64,000 bases of DNA from assembly GCA_948875265.1 (NCBI GenBank), contig CAQRYF010000002.1, positions 1 through 64,000 of the forward strand. The letters run 5' to 3'. Positions 7,886-17,303 of the stretch are shown here, piece by piece; positions within the stretch are counted from its first letter, which is position 1; each line of letters begins with the position of its first letter. A program made the position numbers and the translations under genes. The notes below the pieces were generated by a model. That model was not told the DNA's origin and ran no database searches. It saw only the letters and a list, made by a program, of their open reading frames with translations. The DNA is from an uncultured Clostridia bacterium (GTDB lineage: Bacteria > Bacillota > Clostridia > TANB77 > CAG-508).

Positions 7886-9932
7886 CTATTCAAACACTGT
7901 CCTTATTTTCTTTATTAAATAATGACTTCCTCCATCACTATTGTTTTGTACGTTTTCTACCATACTTATAATAAGCATATCTTCTCCATTCGTACGGTCA
8001 ATTGTAAAGCAATCAAACCATCCCAATGTTCCACTTTCTGTATCTTCACTTGACTTCTTTAATTCAGCTGTTCCTGTTTTTCCGCCAATAGTAGTTCCAT
8101 AAACTTTCATATCATTTGCTGTTCCTTCTTTATTTTCAATAACTTGTACTAATGAGTTTTTGATAATATTTGCCGCTTCCTCAGAAAAAACATTTTGTTT
8201 TAATATTTCTCCTTTATTATCTTCTTTGTATTCTATTATTGGCTTTATCATATTACCTTTATTAATAAAAGCTGAATAAATGGAAGCCATATGAATCGGA
8301 TTTACCAAGATACTTCCTTGACCATAACCCGAATCTGCAAGTTTTGTTTCTTTTTGTATTTCATTTCCATTATTATTAGCATACTGTGATCTTGCAAGGC
8401 TTAATGGAAATTCTATTTGCTCATTAAATCCTATCTTATTTAGATTTTGTATAAAAGCATCTGTTCCTATTTTTAAAGCTGCTTGTGCAAAATATATGTT
8501 ATCAGAATGTATCATTCCATTTAATAAATTCTTTGCTCCATTATATCCAGTTAAAGTTGTTATTTTATAATTTCCCCAACTAGAATCTTTTTGCCAATTT
8601 GTTCCAGAATATCCAAAATCGTCATTCTCATTTATTTTTCCAGTTGTAAGCCCTATTGCTCCAGTTATTGGCTTAAATGTTGAACCTGGACAATATTTTT
8701 GTATAAAACGATTATATAATGGCTTGTTTTCATCATTGTTTAAATCATTCCATTTTTCTGTAGTCATTCCAACAACAAAATCATTTGAGTCAAATGTAGG
8801 TGTACTAACTAGAGCTAATAATTCTCCTGTCTTTGGTCCGCATGACTATAAAAACTCCTTTATCATTCTGCATTTGTGTATATAATTTACTTTGTAGAAA
8901 ACTATCAATTGTTAATTTTACATTTTGTCCATCTTTTTTATCTTGTTTTACAAGTTGAGCTGTTTTATTTCCATTTTCATCTACTATATATATCTCACTA
9001 CCATCAATTCCTCTTAAAGTATCTTCATATGCTTTTTCTAATCCAGATTTTCCAATAACACTATTTGTATTATATCCCTTTCCTTCATTTACTTGTAGTT
9101 CTTCTGCACTTATAGATTGAACATATCCTATTAAATGTGCTGCTTCCTTTCCTAATGGATATACTCTTCCATCTATTTTGTTAATTAGAGTTCCTGGTAT
9201 TTGAAGTATTCTTTCTTTTAATTCAGTATTACTATCTGAAATTTTTTTAATAGGTACAAAGGTATCATCTTTTACATATGATGAAGATAACTGATTATTA
9301 ATAAAATCTATGGATACTCCTGTTAACTCAGCTATTTTACTAATACTCTCATCCTTATTTTCTCCTAACTTACCAGGCACAATTCCAATTGACGCAACTT
9401 TTCCATCTACAGCTAGTTTTTCTCCATTCCTATCTAATATTTCTCCTCTATCAGATTTGATTGTAGATATTCTCACTTTATCTAAATCTCCTAATTGAGG
9501 AAAAATCATACTAGAAGACCACACTATTTTAAATTCTTTATTTTCTTTCTTTATTGTAGATGTAGAATTAAAATTAATTTCTCCTGCTGCCGTATCTAAA
9601 TGTTCACTATATGTAACTATATATTGTTTTGCTTTTGCATCTTTCTCTTTTTCAATTTTTTCTATTTTTATATTTACATTTGCTGCATCTATACCTTCAT
9701 ATATATTTTTATTTCTTTTTACAAAATCTTCTTTATTTATTTGCTCTTTACTTGTATCAGTAATTAATTCATACATATTATCATAATTTTTCTCATTAAT
9801 ATAATTAATATAATTATTTAAAGCTTGCTTAACAGCTTTTTCTTTTTTAATATTTATTACAAATGCTGTTATTACTGTTACTACAGCTACTAATATAACT
9901 ATTACTCCTATTACTACTTTCTTATTTTTCAA
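7886..9932 (-). CDS. MecA-like class B penicillin-binding protein, interrupted by an in-frame CGG (+1 shift needed)
   Basis: A class B transpeptidase of about 681 residues. It has an N-terminal membrane anchor (5-27), a MecA-type NTF2-like domain (about 30-145), a dimerisation region, then the transpeptidase with STFK near 417, SDN near 476 and KTGT near 618. The start is TTG at 9932, with GGGGA upstream. The zero frame breaks at CGG (8840-8838): it continues 10 codons to TAG, while the frame obtained by skipping the C reads PKTGELLALVSTP, the conserved family sequence. All catalytic motifs lie past the shift, so activity needs the shift. Low-affinity PBPs of this type can give beta-lactam tolerance, but that cannot be read from sequence. 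Confidence 0.8.
8838..8840 (-). other. CGG +1 recoding site 1 (MecA-like PBP)
   Basis: In-frame codon CGG follows ATG and is followed by A. Skipping the C gives GGA then CCA, joining the two halves of the PBP exactly. The family usually has Asn or a small residue here (MNPKTG); Gly would result. Confidence 0.7.
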
Positions 9933-9949
9933 ACTAACATCCCCTATTC

Positions 9950-11245
9950 TTATTTTGTTTTATAAATTTCTCTTTCATCATATTCTTCTGGCTTTAGTCC
10001 AAGTCTTGTTTTCATGTAACTAATTATTCCTAATGTTGTAATTAACAATATAATTCCTACTAAAAGAGTGCTGTTCGCTGTATTTGTTATTCTTAATAAA
10101 TACGAACCTAAAAAGCCTATAATTGCTCTAAACACATTTCTACTAATAGCATTTACTGCATAAATTTGTGTAATAATTTTTTCATTAGAAAAATTACTTA
10201 AATATCTACTACTTAAAACTCCACTTATTCCCTTTACAAAAGAAATAATTGAAAAGGAAATAATTATAATTACCATACTAATTCCATAATTAATATTAAA
10301 AATTCCTACTATACCTGATATTATAATAGAAAATGTAGTCAATAATAAAATCATTGATAAAGATTTATTTCTAAATATATTATGAAATTCAATTTGTTCT
10401 TTTGATCCAATAGCAGAAGCAATTCCTACAATAGCAGCAATTGTTGTAATTAATTGTTCTGGTGTTCCTATATCAACTAATAAACTTGTTCTATATGTAC
10501 CCATTAAACAGAAAATTCCCCAAGCTATTCCACTATATAAAAATAGACTTCTTAATCTTTGAGAATTTATGATAAATTTTACACCTTGCACTAAATCTTT
10601 AAAATAATCACTTATTGTTTGTTTCTTTATTTTTTCTTTTTTTATCATTACTTTTTGTTTTTCTTTTTCTATATCTTTAAAGCCTAATGACATGAAAGTA
10701 GCTAATATTGTAAAACATAAAGCCAATATCATTGGAATATACGGATTACATATATATAGAAATCCAGAAATAACAGATGTAATCGAATTTAGTAAATAAT
10801 AGTGTTTAAAACCTTTTCCTTCTAATTTAGAAAAAATTTCTCCTTCCTTTTTAGTTTCTGGAATAGAATATTTTATTAAAGCTGCTTCTGATATATCTTT
10901 AAGTGAAAAACATAGCGCACTTATAAATTGTGCAAAAATTAAAGTTTTTAAATTGTTACAACACATAATTAAAATAACAAATATGCTATTGAAAATATTA
11001 GCTAAAATAGTACACTTTTTTGTTCCTATTTTATCTATTATTATACTTGCTGGTATTTGAAGAACAATCATAAATATACCATAAAATGCTGTGCTTAAAA
11101 CTATATCTGAACTACTAATATGTTTTACTTGAGTTAAAAACAAAAATTCTACAGCATAGTAAAAAATCAAATCTAAAGATATAGTTCTATATAAAGAATA
11201 TATTTTCATATTTTGTTTTCTTGCTTTTATTATTTGTTGATTCAT
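9950..11245 (-). CDS. MFS transporter
   Basis: A 431-residue polytopic protein with about 12 hydrophobic segments and a basic cytoplasmic loop in the middle (KEKQKVMIKKEKIKK, about 195-210), the two-times-six layout of the major facilitator superfamily. A loop between segments 2 and 3 reads DKIGTKK, matching the MFS motif A position (GxxaDrxGrr). It ends 17 bases before the MecA-like PBP start, so both may share a transcript. Export of a drug or small metabolite is the common role; the substrate is unknown. Confidence 0.75.
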   Translation of the reverse strand: MNQQIIKARKQNMKIYSLYRTISLDLIFYYAVEFLFLTQVKHISSSDIVLSTAFYGIFMIVLQIPASIIIDKIGTKKCTILANIFNSIFVILIMCCNNLKTLIFAQFISALCFSLKDISEAALIKYSIPETKKEGEIFSKLEGKGFKHYYLLNSITSVISGFLYICNPYIPMILALCFTILATFMSLGFKDIEKEKQKVMIKKEKIKKQTISDYFKDLVQGVKFIINSQRLRSLFLYSGIAWGIFCLMGTYRTSLLVDIGTPEQLITTIAAIVGIASAIGSKEQIEFHNIFRNKSLSMILLLTTFSIIISGIVGIFNINYGISMVIIIISFSIISFVKGISGVLSSRYLSNFSNEKIITQIYAVNAISRNVFRAIIGFLGSYLLRITNTANSTLLVGIILLITTLGIISYMKTRLGLKPEEYDEREIYKTK

Positions 11246-11299
11246 TTGTATTTTGTACTCCTTTATTCTTATCTTACTACTTGTATTTTTAAATCTTTT

Positions 11300-12394
11300 T
11301 TATTTGATTAATTTAGATTTCTTTCGTTTTGGTATTCGTATATTACTTTTTCCTATTGATACTAAAATTGATAACGTTCTAGTCATCATTTCTTTAGATT
11401 CTTGACTCATGTTTTTATAAGTTTTTATCATAGTTTTTGCATTTAAAAACCATTTACTACTTATTTCAGCCATAGTCTGAGCTTGTGTAGCATTTAATAT
11501 TTCAAAAAATGTATCAATAAATTCTTCTCGTTGTTTTGGTTCTACTTCTTTTAGCCAATCTGTAATTGTTTTATCAATAAACTCACTTGAATTAGTAAGC
11601 TCGTCTTCTACAAATTTCCCTCCCAACACTTGCCATGTATATAAATCATGTTGCATTATTCCTGTTTGCGTACTTTTTAATATTGTTGTTTCTTCTTCAT
11701 GATTTAATAATCTACCTATTATTGAAGTTTGAGGAATATATGTATGTACTTTGTTAATTATATTTTTATATTCTTTACTACTTACAATTTTATCAGAAAA
11801 TCCTGGACCATCATTATTGTATACATTTATAATCCTTTTTTGAATCTTAGGATTACAAAATGCTGCTGCATACACTGCTAAATTTCCTCCTTTTGAATGT
11901 CCTCCTACTCGAATTTTACTTTTATATTTAAATGAAATATTATTTAGATAATTTGCTGCATCTATTTGTGATTCAACTAAATCACTAAAACTCATATTAA
12001 AATCCTCTTTCCAGCCTACTATTGTATTATCAGTTCCTCTATAAGATACATATATAGTATTGTCTGGCATAATAATTGTAATTGCTGAAAATTGTTTTTC
12101 TTTCATGGAATCTAATTTGTTTACATAGTTAGTTAATTTCATTTGACCAAATCTTATACTATTAGCAAGAACAGGAAATAAATCAATATCTTCTTTTTGT
12201 AATATTCTTCCTGTATCTCCTAAACTCATATATCTTCTATAACATTCTTCTATTGTTATTATTTCATCTTCATCTATTAATCCATCAAATGGGAAATATG
12301 ATAAACGAGCTAATATTAAATTATCTATTTCATTAAATTCAACTCTTTCTAAACTTAAATCTCTCCATTGCATGTAATCAAATATATTTGCCAT
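11300..12394 (-). CDS. Mbeg1-like (DUF2974) lipase-fold protein
   Basis: A 364-residue alpha/beta hydrolase-like protein of the DUF2974/Mbeg1 group, recognised from its start MANIFDYMQWRDLSL and from FNEIDNLILARLSYFPF. The nucleophile elbow is GGHSKGG (near 167-173), with Ser as nucleophile, and NNDGPGF follows. ATG at 12394 is preferred to one two codons upstream because AGGAG is at 8 bases from it. Family members are clostridial proteins of unknown substrate, presumed esterases or lipases. A second hydrolase lies just upstream. Confidence 0.75.
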   Translation of the reverse strand: MANIFDYMQWRDLSLERVEFNEIDNLILARLSYFPFDGLIDEDEIITIEECYRRYMSLGDTGRILQKEDIDLFPVLANSIRFGQMKLTNYVNKLDSMKEKQFSAITIIMPDNTIYVSYRGTDNTIVGWKEDFNMSFSDLVESQIDAANYLNNISFKYKSKIRVGGHSKGGNLAVYAAAFCNPKIQKRIINVYNNDGPGFSDKIVSSKEYKNIINKVHTYIPQTSIIGRLLNHEEETTILKSTQTGIMQHDLYTWQVLGGKFVEDELTNSSEFIDKTITDWLKEVEPKQREEFIDTFFEILNATQAQTMAEISSKWFLNAKTMIKTYKNMSQESKEMMTRTLSILVSIGKSNIRIPKRKKSKLIK

Positions 12395-12429
12395 AATCAT
12401 ATCTCCTATCTCTATGTATTTATTAAATG

Positions 12430-13314
12430 TTAATCTATATTTTTTATAAATTCTAATATCTGTTTTGCTAAAATTTCTTCTTTACCTTTATAACTATGGT
12501 CTGCACCATCTATATAATCAATATTCTTTTTTGAATTTTCTATTATATTATCTATCATTACAACTAATTCTTCTGCTTTTTGTACTATCATCTCATTATC
12601 ATTTCCCCATCTCATAAATAAAGGAACTTCTATGTTGTTTAACTTTTCTAGTTTATTATCTCTTCCATATCCTGCAAAATCTATTTGACTATTATCTCTA
12701 GCATATCTTAAAAATGATTTTACACTTATTGGATGTATAAATGCTTGTTTTGGCATAATTTCATTCACATTTCCACTTACCTCTTTTTCTTCAGCAAGTT
12801 TAATATATGTCTCATAATTTTCTCCTAAATATACCTTTAAACTCATAGGAATGTCTACTAAAGACAATAATATAATTCCTTTTATACAAGACAATATATC
12901 ATCTTCTTCATCTTTCAATTCATTATATGTATACACAATTTTTGTGCATCCTAAGCTATGCCCTTGTAAATATATATTTTCATAACCTATTTCTCTTAAT
13001 TTAATAATAGCTCCTACTATATCTTCATATCCTTCTAAAACATCTTCATAAGTTGTCCCACCTAAAGTTTTCACTATTTTACCATTAATATTTTTTCTTA
13101 TATATTTTACTAATTCACTACCTCTATTATTAAAACAAAAATAATCTACATTATTTTCATTTGCATATTTTGCAATTACGTCATCTCTGTGTTTTAAACA
13201 ATTACTACTCATTCCGTGAATTGACAAAATAACTTTATTAGTTTTTCTATCACTTTTATATAAAAATCCATCTAATTTAATACCATCTGTTGCTATAAAA
13301 TCTATCTTGTCCAT
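12430..13314 (-). CDS. Alpha/beta hydrolase
   Basis: A 294-residue alpha/beta hydrolase. It has the oxyanion strand VILSIHGMSSN, the nucleophile elbow QGHSLGC (Ser near 116), an acidic residue in MRWGNDNEMI and a C-terminal GADHSY carrying the catalytic His, so the triad is complete. It has no signal peptide and should be cytoplasmic. Divergently placed sigma-A-like promoters lie between it and the plus-strand gene at 13412. It resembles carboxylesterase or acylglycerol-lipase-like enzymes; the substrate is not assignable. Confidence 0.75.
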   Translation of the reverse strand: MDKIDFIATDGIKLDGFLYKSDRKTNKVILSIHGMSSNCLKHRDDVIAKYANENNVDYFCFNNRGSELVKYIRKNINGKIVKTLGGTTYEDVLEGYEDIVGAIIKLREIGYENIYLQGHSLGCTKIVYTYNELKDEEDDILSCIKGIILLSLVDIPMSLKVYLGENYETYIKLAEEKEVSGNVNEIMPKQAFIHPISVKSFLRYARDNSQIDFAGYGRDNKLEKLNNIEVPLFMRWGNDNEMIVQKAEELVVMIDNIIENSKKNIDYIDGADHSYKGKEEILAKQILEFIKNID

Positions 13315-13334
13315 AAAACCACTCCTTTATGTGC

Positions 13335-13379
13335 ATTATAACACTAAGTATTGTATTTTTTCAAATGTTTTTATATAAT
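13335..13379. promoter_or_regulatory. Divergent sigma-A-like promoter pair
   Basis: Plus strand: TTGTAT (13351-13356), 17-base spacer, TATAAT (13374-13379), serving the gene at 13412. Minus strand: TTGAAA (13364-13359), 18-base spacer, TATAAT (13340-13335), serving the hydrolase at 13314. The two overlap, so they may interfere with each other. Confidence 0.55.
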
Positions 13380-13411
13380 CTTTTTAATAAATAATTAAAG
13401 GAGTTTATATT

Positions 13412-14209
13412 ATGTTAAAACAAGTAAAAGAATTTTATAAAGAAGAAAGTAAAACAACTTTAACAATTTACTTGGTTCTCAGATTTCTAGTCATTATATG
13501 TATGGTTTTAGAAGCTTTAAAAGGAAATTGGAATAATGTATTTTTATGTGTTCTTACTTTAATTCTATATTTAATCCCTTATTTAGTTGATAAAAAATTA
13601 AATATTGATTTACCACATACTATGGATATTATGATTTTCTTATTTATCTTTTCTGCTGAAATTTTGGGGGAAATACAAAATTTTTATGGAACAATTAAAC
13701 ATTGGGATACAATATTGCACACTATTAATGGCTTTTTATGTGCTGCTATTGGTTTTGCTTTAATAGATATTTTAAATAGAAGCAAAAAGGTACATATAGA
13801 TTTGTCCCCTATATTTGTAGCTGTAGTTGCTTTTTGTTTTTCTATGACTGTTGGAGTTTTATGGGAATTCTTTGAATTTGGAGCAGATTCATTTCTAAAA
13901 ACTGATATGCAAAAAGATAGAATTGTTGAAAACTTTTCATCTGTTTCACTACATCCAGAAGGAAAAAATATACCTGTAATTTTAAACAATATTGATAAAA
14001 CAGTTATTTATAGTCATAATTCTAATGGTAATTCAATTGAAACAACAATACAAAATGGTTATTTAGATATTGGAATTATTGATACTATGAAAGATTTATT
14101 AGTAAATTTTATAGGAGCTATAGTATTCTCTATTTTAGGATTTCTATATATAAAAAATAGAGATGAATATAAATTTGCAAGAAATTTCATACCTAAGGTT
14201 AAAGACTAA
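13412..14209 (+). CDS. Integral membrane protein, DUF2238-like
   Basis: A 265-residue membrane protein on the plus strand with about six hydrophobic segments and a larger soluble loop near 165-215. Conserved polar residues inside or next to membrane segments (a GEIQNFYG turn, HWDTILHTINGF, and VLWEFFEFGAD) match the DUF2238/YjdF-like family, whose function is unknown. Its own promoter lies upstream with AAAGGAG before the ATG, and a strong terminator follows, so it is a single-gene unit. Confidence 0.65.
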   Translation: MLKQVKEFYKEESKTTLTIYLVLRFLVIICMVLEALKGNWNNVFLCVLTLILYLIPYLVDKKLNIDLPHTMDIMIFLFIFSAEILGEIQNFYGTIKHWDTILHTINGFLCAAIGFALIDILNRSKKVHIDLSPIFVAVVAFCFSMTVGVLWEFFEFGADSFLKTDMQKDRIVENFSSVSLHPEGKNIPVILNNIDKTVIYSHNSNGNSIETTIQNGYLDIGIIDTMKDLLVNFIGAIVFSILGFLYIKNRDEYKFARNFIPKVKD

Positions 14210-14216
14210 AATCATT

Positions 14217-14262
14217 AATAGTTGACAATAAGAATAACTCTTTTTGTCAACTATTTTATTTT
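14217..14262. terminator. Strong terminator between the membrane protein and rnpB
   Basis: AATAGTTGACA (14217-14227) pairs perfectly with TGTCAACTATT (14245-14255), followed by a T-rich run on the plus strand and A/T-rich sequence on the other side. It probably stops both the plus-strand gene and the minus-strand RNase P RNA. Confidence 0.75.
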
Positions 14263-14274
14263 TTGTAATAAAAT

Positions 14275-14620
14275 AGAGTAAATCTGTAAGCCGGGTTCTG
14301 TCTTTTAAAATAGTCATTTATCTAGAATATATATTACTATATATTTCAAGCCACGCAAGTCAAGAAGGTGCCGAGCAGGCTTAATCTTCTTTGTTAGGTG
14401 TTGCTCCAGATGGGGTTTACACTGACCCACTATGTCACCATAGTGGCGGTGAGCTCTTACCTCGCCTTTTCACCCTTACCAAAAAATGGCGGTTATTTTC
14501 TGTTGCACTTTCCTTAAGGTCACCCTCACTAGACGTTATCTAGCATCATTGCTCTATGGAGCCCGGACTTTCCTCTCGTAATTCCTTTCGAAATTTACCA
14601 GCGACTATTCAATTTACTCT
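14275..14620 (-). ncRNA. rnpB: RNase P RNA
   Basis: The minus strand has the conserved RNase P core: GAGGAAAGTCCGGGCTCC near the 5' end, AGGGTGAAAAGGCGAGGTAAGAG style P10-P12 sequence, CTGGAGCAACACC, and the 3' AGACAGAACCCGGCTTACAG block. The ends pair as a terminal stem (GAGTAAATTG with the CAGATTTACTC side). This RNA is the catalytic subunit that trims tRNA 5' ends. A TATAAT about 7 bases upstream of the first base supplies a -10 element. Exact ends are within a few bases. Confidence 0.95.
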
Positions 14621-14920
14621 TTTTTCATTATAACATATAATAAATAAAAATTCTATACTTTTAAATCTTTAATTTTTGATTTTTTATACATTAAATTTAT
14701 TCAAAGAATTTTTCACTATAAAAAGAAGTAAAACTTTCATGAGGCTGCTGAAAAAGTAGTCCCACTTTCATTTCACTCCTTTTGGTCAGTTTAATATGCA
14801 CTTTCTGTACGTGGTAATTTTAATAAAATTATAAGCGTATATTCTATATATTTTTCTATTTTTAGTATCAAACTTAAATTATTCATAAATTTTACTTTCT
14901 ACTTTTCTAATAAATAACTT
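14621..14920. other. Gene-free AT-rich stretch with an IS-end-like sequence
   Basis: No credible reading frame is seen. Near 14740-14775 there is GAGGCTGCTGAAAAAGTAG, like the terminal inverted repeat of IS1182-type elements, but no second end or transposase is visible. It borders a foreign-looking gene, so it may be the scar of the event that brought that gene in. Confidence 0.3.
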
Positions 14921-14942
14921 AAAGGGGAAATTATCCCCCTTT
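14921..14942 (-). terminator. Terminator of the foreign-looking gene
   Basis: AAAGGGG (14921-14927) pairs with CCCCTTT (14936-14942) around an 8-base loop. On the minus strand the stem is followed by AAGTTATTTATTAG, a weak T-rich tail. Confidence 0.55.
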
Positions 14943-14988
14943 AGTTTAGTTTTGCTTCGGTTTAAGTAACACGAAACAGTGTTTAGTA

Positions 14989-15591
14989 CTACGAAAGCAC
15001 TCGACGGAACGCATAAGGCACGTTACTGTAGTCCTTGCTAATAGGATTAAAATTGCACCTGCTAAGGCCCGCGGGTGGATTATCGTCAAAGTTATCAGCA
15101 CCGCCACCAAAATAGCCAGTACCACCATTTCTGAGTTGTATAACTCTTACACGCGGAAGTTTATCAGCTTCTTCGAATAAAGCATGTGCAGATTCTCCAT
15201 TACAAATTCTCATCTGTAACTCTAAATCACAGATAACATCATCGCACTCTCCATCACCAATTCCTTCACACATATCCCGCATTTCCTGTTCAGTTTTATA
15301 CTCCCAGTCATGCTTGAAGATATATGTTTCGATTATGCGAGGATATTGGTCGGGATTCTCGTCAGCTATTTTATTCGACTCTTCGAATCTCTTCCAATAT
15401 ACCTTCCCTACATCTCCTGCCTCATTGCACACGCAACGAATTTTTTCTCGATTTCTTGCAATAACATCTCTGTCAATACGAAACCATTCGCCTACCTTCA
15501 GTTCCTTTGCAACCTCCTTGTCATCCTTCGGCTCAGATATAATTGCCTTTTCCTTCAAAAGTCTTTCATAATCCCTAACAAGGTCCTCCAA
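14989..15591 (-). CDS. Foreign-looking protein of unknown function
   Basis: A 200-residue acidic, cysteine-containing protein, clearly richer in GC than its surroundings and using Arg codons otherwise rare here, including one in-frame CGG (15279-15277) read simply as Arg in EMRDMC. No membrane segment is seen. A glycine-rich patch GGTGYFGGGADN lies near the end. The open frame begins with TTG just after a TGA, and the well-initiated 22-codon frame upstream overlaps it, so the true product may be a frameshifted or decayed longer protein. No family is recognised. Composition and an IS-end-like sequence nearby suggest recent transfer, perhaps from a phage. Confidence 0.5.
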   Translation of the reverse strand: MEDLVRDYERLLKEKAIISEPKDDKEVAKELKVGEWFRIDRDVIARNREKIRCVCNEAGDVGKVYWKRFEESNKIADENPDQYPRIIETYIFKHDWEYKTEQEMRDMCEGIGDGECDDVICDLELQMRICNGESAHALFEEADKLPRVRVIQLRNGGTGYFGGGADNFDDNPPAGLSRCNFNPISKDYSNVPYAFRRVLS

Positions 15592-15643
15592 AAGGAATCA
15601 TCCGTCCATTAGAAAGTTGAACTTGCACTTTTACTGCTCCCAT
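15575..15643 (-). CDS. 22-residue leader frame overlapping the foreign-looking gene
   Basis: ATG at 15643 follows AGGAGG at a good distance and opens a 22-codon frame (MGAVKVQVQLSNGR, then MIPFGGPC) ending in TAG inside the next frame. It contains an in-frame CGG. A +1 change between the TGA and the TAG would fuse it to the 200-residue frame to give about 220 residues. It may be the true N-terminus of that gene separated by a mutation, or a coupled leader. Confidence 0.4.
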   Translation of the reverse strand: MGAVKVQVQLSNGRMIPFGGPC

Positions 15644-15874
15644 GTTTTTTACCTCCTGCATTATAAAAATAGTAAAGCAAAATGCTTTCTATTATATATT
15701 TTAGCATAATTTCTTACCTTTTTCAAATTTTACATAATTTGTATCAGAAATTTATTTAATTGTAAAAGTAAATTCTCTCTATATAAATAGAATTCACTTT
15801 TTTACTTAAGCTGATTCTTAATATTTTGCATGAAATCTAAATGGTTATTTAAAGAATTATCTATACAAATAAGA

Positions 15875-15928
15875 AAAAAAACCTCATTTTATTGCTATAA
15901 TTTGTTATAATAAAATTTAAGGTTTTTT
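15875..15928 (-). terminator. Terminator of the exported Ser/Gly-linker gene
   Basis: Long arms containing AAAAAACCT and ATTTTATT (15875-15892) pair with AATAAAAT and AAGGTTTTTT (15909-15928) with small bulges. On the minus strand the stem ends in eight T. The rest of 15644-15946 is AT-rich with no gene seen. Confidence 0.65.
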
Positions 15929-15946
15929 CTACACATCATTTTTTGT

Positions 15947-16867
15947 TTACATATTATTAAATTCTTCTATTAAATTTTTATATTTAATTAAAAAAACTGA
16001 TTTATCCTTAACATTCACTGCATTTTGTAACTCATTTAACATGATATATGATTTACTTATATGATATTGTTTATCTGCACTTATATTTGTATTTGTTATT
16101 AATCTAGAATATACATCAATTGCACTTTTTATATCATTTGAGATATCATTCCAATTTTGTGAATCTAATTTTGAATATGCTTTAAATATATTTGATTTTG
16201 TTTCTGATAATGCTTTATCACCTTCTTCATCAGTTGCATTCTGAACAAACTTTGGTATATAGTCATATAACTTTGATAACTGCTTTAAAGTTTCTTCTTT
16301 TTTATCACCTTTAACAATCGTTGTTAAATTGTCAAATTCCTTATTAAAATTTAATATATCATCCTTGTTGATATCCAACTGATATAAATCAAGAGTTATT
16401 GTTGGTAAAGAAGTATATAGAACTTCTATTTCTGATTTAACACTATCCCAGTTGATATTTTCTGTTGTTGTTAATACACCTTCTGATTTTAATTCAAACT
16501 TTTTACTATCCTGTTTTGTTCCTGAACTTTCTTGACTACTACTAGAAGACCCACTATCACTAGAAGATTCTTCACCTCCTCCACCTGATCCTCCTGAACT
16601 ATCACTTGATGATGAATTACTGTCACTTGTCTTTTTTGTAGATTGCTCTGTTGTTTCACTTACAGAAACTTTGTAATTTCTTGCTTCTATATTATTCATT
16701 GAATTTAATAAATTCACTAATTTAGATTCTAAATATTTAATTTCTGAATATGTTTTTTCTTTCTGACTTTTACTATCATCCTTTGTTGCATTTGTATATA
16801 CTGTTAAAGACAAAACAAAAATAATTACAATTAAAACAATATAGGCTAATTTTTTGAATTTTTTCAA
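15947..16867 (-). CDS. Exported or anchored protein with a Ser/Gly-rich linker
   Basis: A 306-residue protein. Residues 1-8 are basic and 9-27 hydrophobic, forming a signal peptide or signal anchor. A short helical part (about 30-65) leads into a linker of almost only Ser, Gly, Asp and Glu (about 80-120), then an all-helical C-terminal domain of about 185 residues. The overall form is an extracytoplasmic two-domain protein tethered to the membrane. No lipobox cysteine or LPXTG motif is present. No family is recognised. It is flanked by its own terminator and faces the plus-strand gene at 16997. Confidence 0.6.
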   Translation of the reverse strand: MKKFKKLAYIVLIVIIFVLSLTVYTNATKDDSKSQKEKTYSEIKYLESKLVNLLNSMNNIEARNYKVSVSETTEQSTKKTSDSNSSSSDSSGGSGGGGEESSSDSGSSSSSQESSGTKQDSKKFELKSEGVLTTTENINWDSVKSEIEVLYTSLPTITLDLYQLDINKDDILNFNKEFDNLTTIVKGDKKEETLKQLSKLYDYIPKFVQNATDEEGDKALSETKSNIFKAYSKLDSQNWNDISNDIKSAIDVYSRLITNTNISADKQYHISKSYIMLNELQNAVNVKDKSVFLIKYKNLIEEFNNM

Positions 16868-16996
16868 ATTTTAAAACCTCCATTTTTCTTTTTTTCTAGT
16901 ATTTACATTTTTATTTAACTTTATTCTATGTATAAATTTTTATATATTTTTAATACTATAATTAAAAGTAAAATTATTTAGATATGGAGATTTTCA

Positions 16997-17278
16997 ATGT
17001 TAGCAACAGTTAATTTATATAGTGAGAAAAAAGGAGAACTCAATAGATTTCTCAGCAAATTTTATAATACTAATTTAAATTTAGAAAATACAAATAAATG
17101 GGAAAAAAAATATGCAAACCCAGTTGAACTTGCAGAAATCATTGGCACTTTTATTGATAATTCTGAATCCTATTTACTTAACATGTGGATTTGCATTGAT
17201 AAAGGTATTTTTATTACTATCACTAATGATAATGCAGATGATATAATTAAATACTTATATGAAAGATTTCCTTACTAG
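16997..17278 (+). CDS. Conserved clostridial hypothetical protein
   Basis: A 93-residue soluble protein on the plus strand, starting MLATVNLYSEKKGELNRFL and ending IIKYLYERFPY. I recognise this from clostridial genomes as a small conserved hypothetical family, with a central NPVELAEIIGTFIDN segment, but no function is known. It appears complete. GGAG lies 9 bases before the ATG. It converges on dtd with a 25-base gap and no clear terminator. Confidence 0.65.
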   Translation: MLATVNLYSEKKGELNRFLSKFYNTNLNLENTNKWEKKYANPVELAEIIGTFIDNSESYLLNMWICIDKGIFITITNDNADDIIKYLYERFPY

Positions 17279-17303
17279 AAATTATTACTAAACATTTATA
17301 AAT

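Noticed and set aside
8800..8860. prfB-like programmed shift with upstream Shine-Dalgarno stimulator
   Set aside because: AAAGGAG lies near the PBP site and AAGGAAG near site 5, but plsY, the acetyltransferase and ylxQ have no such motif at a fixed distance, and no common slippery heptamer exists.
14740..14775. Complete IS1182-type insertion sequence
   Set aside because: Only one end-like sequence is visible; there is no transposase frame and no matching second end.
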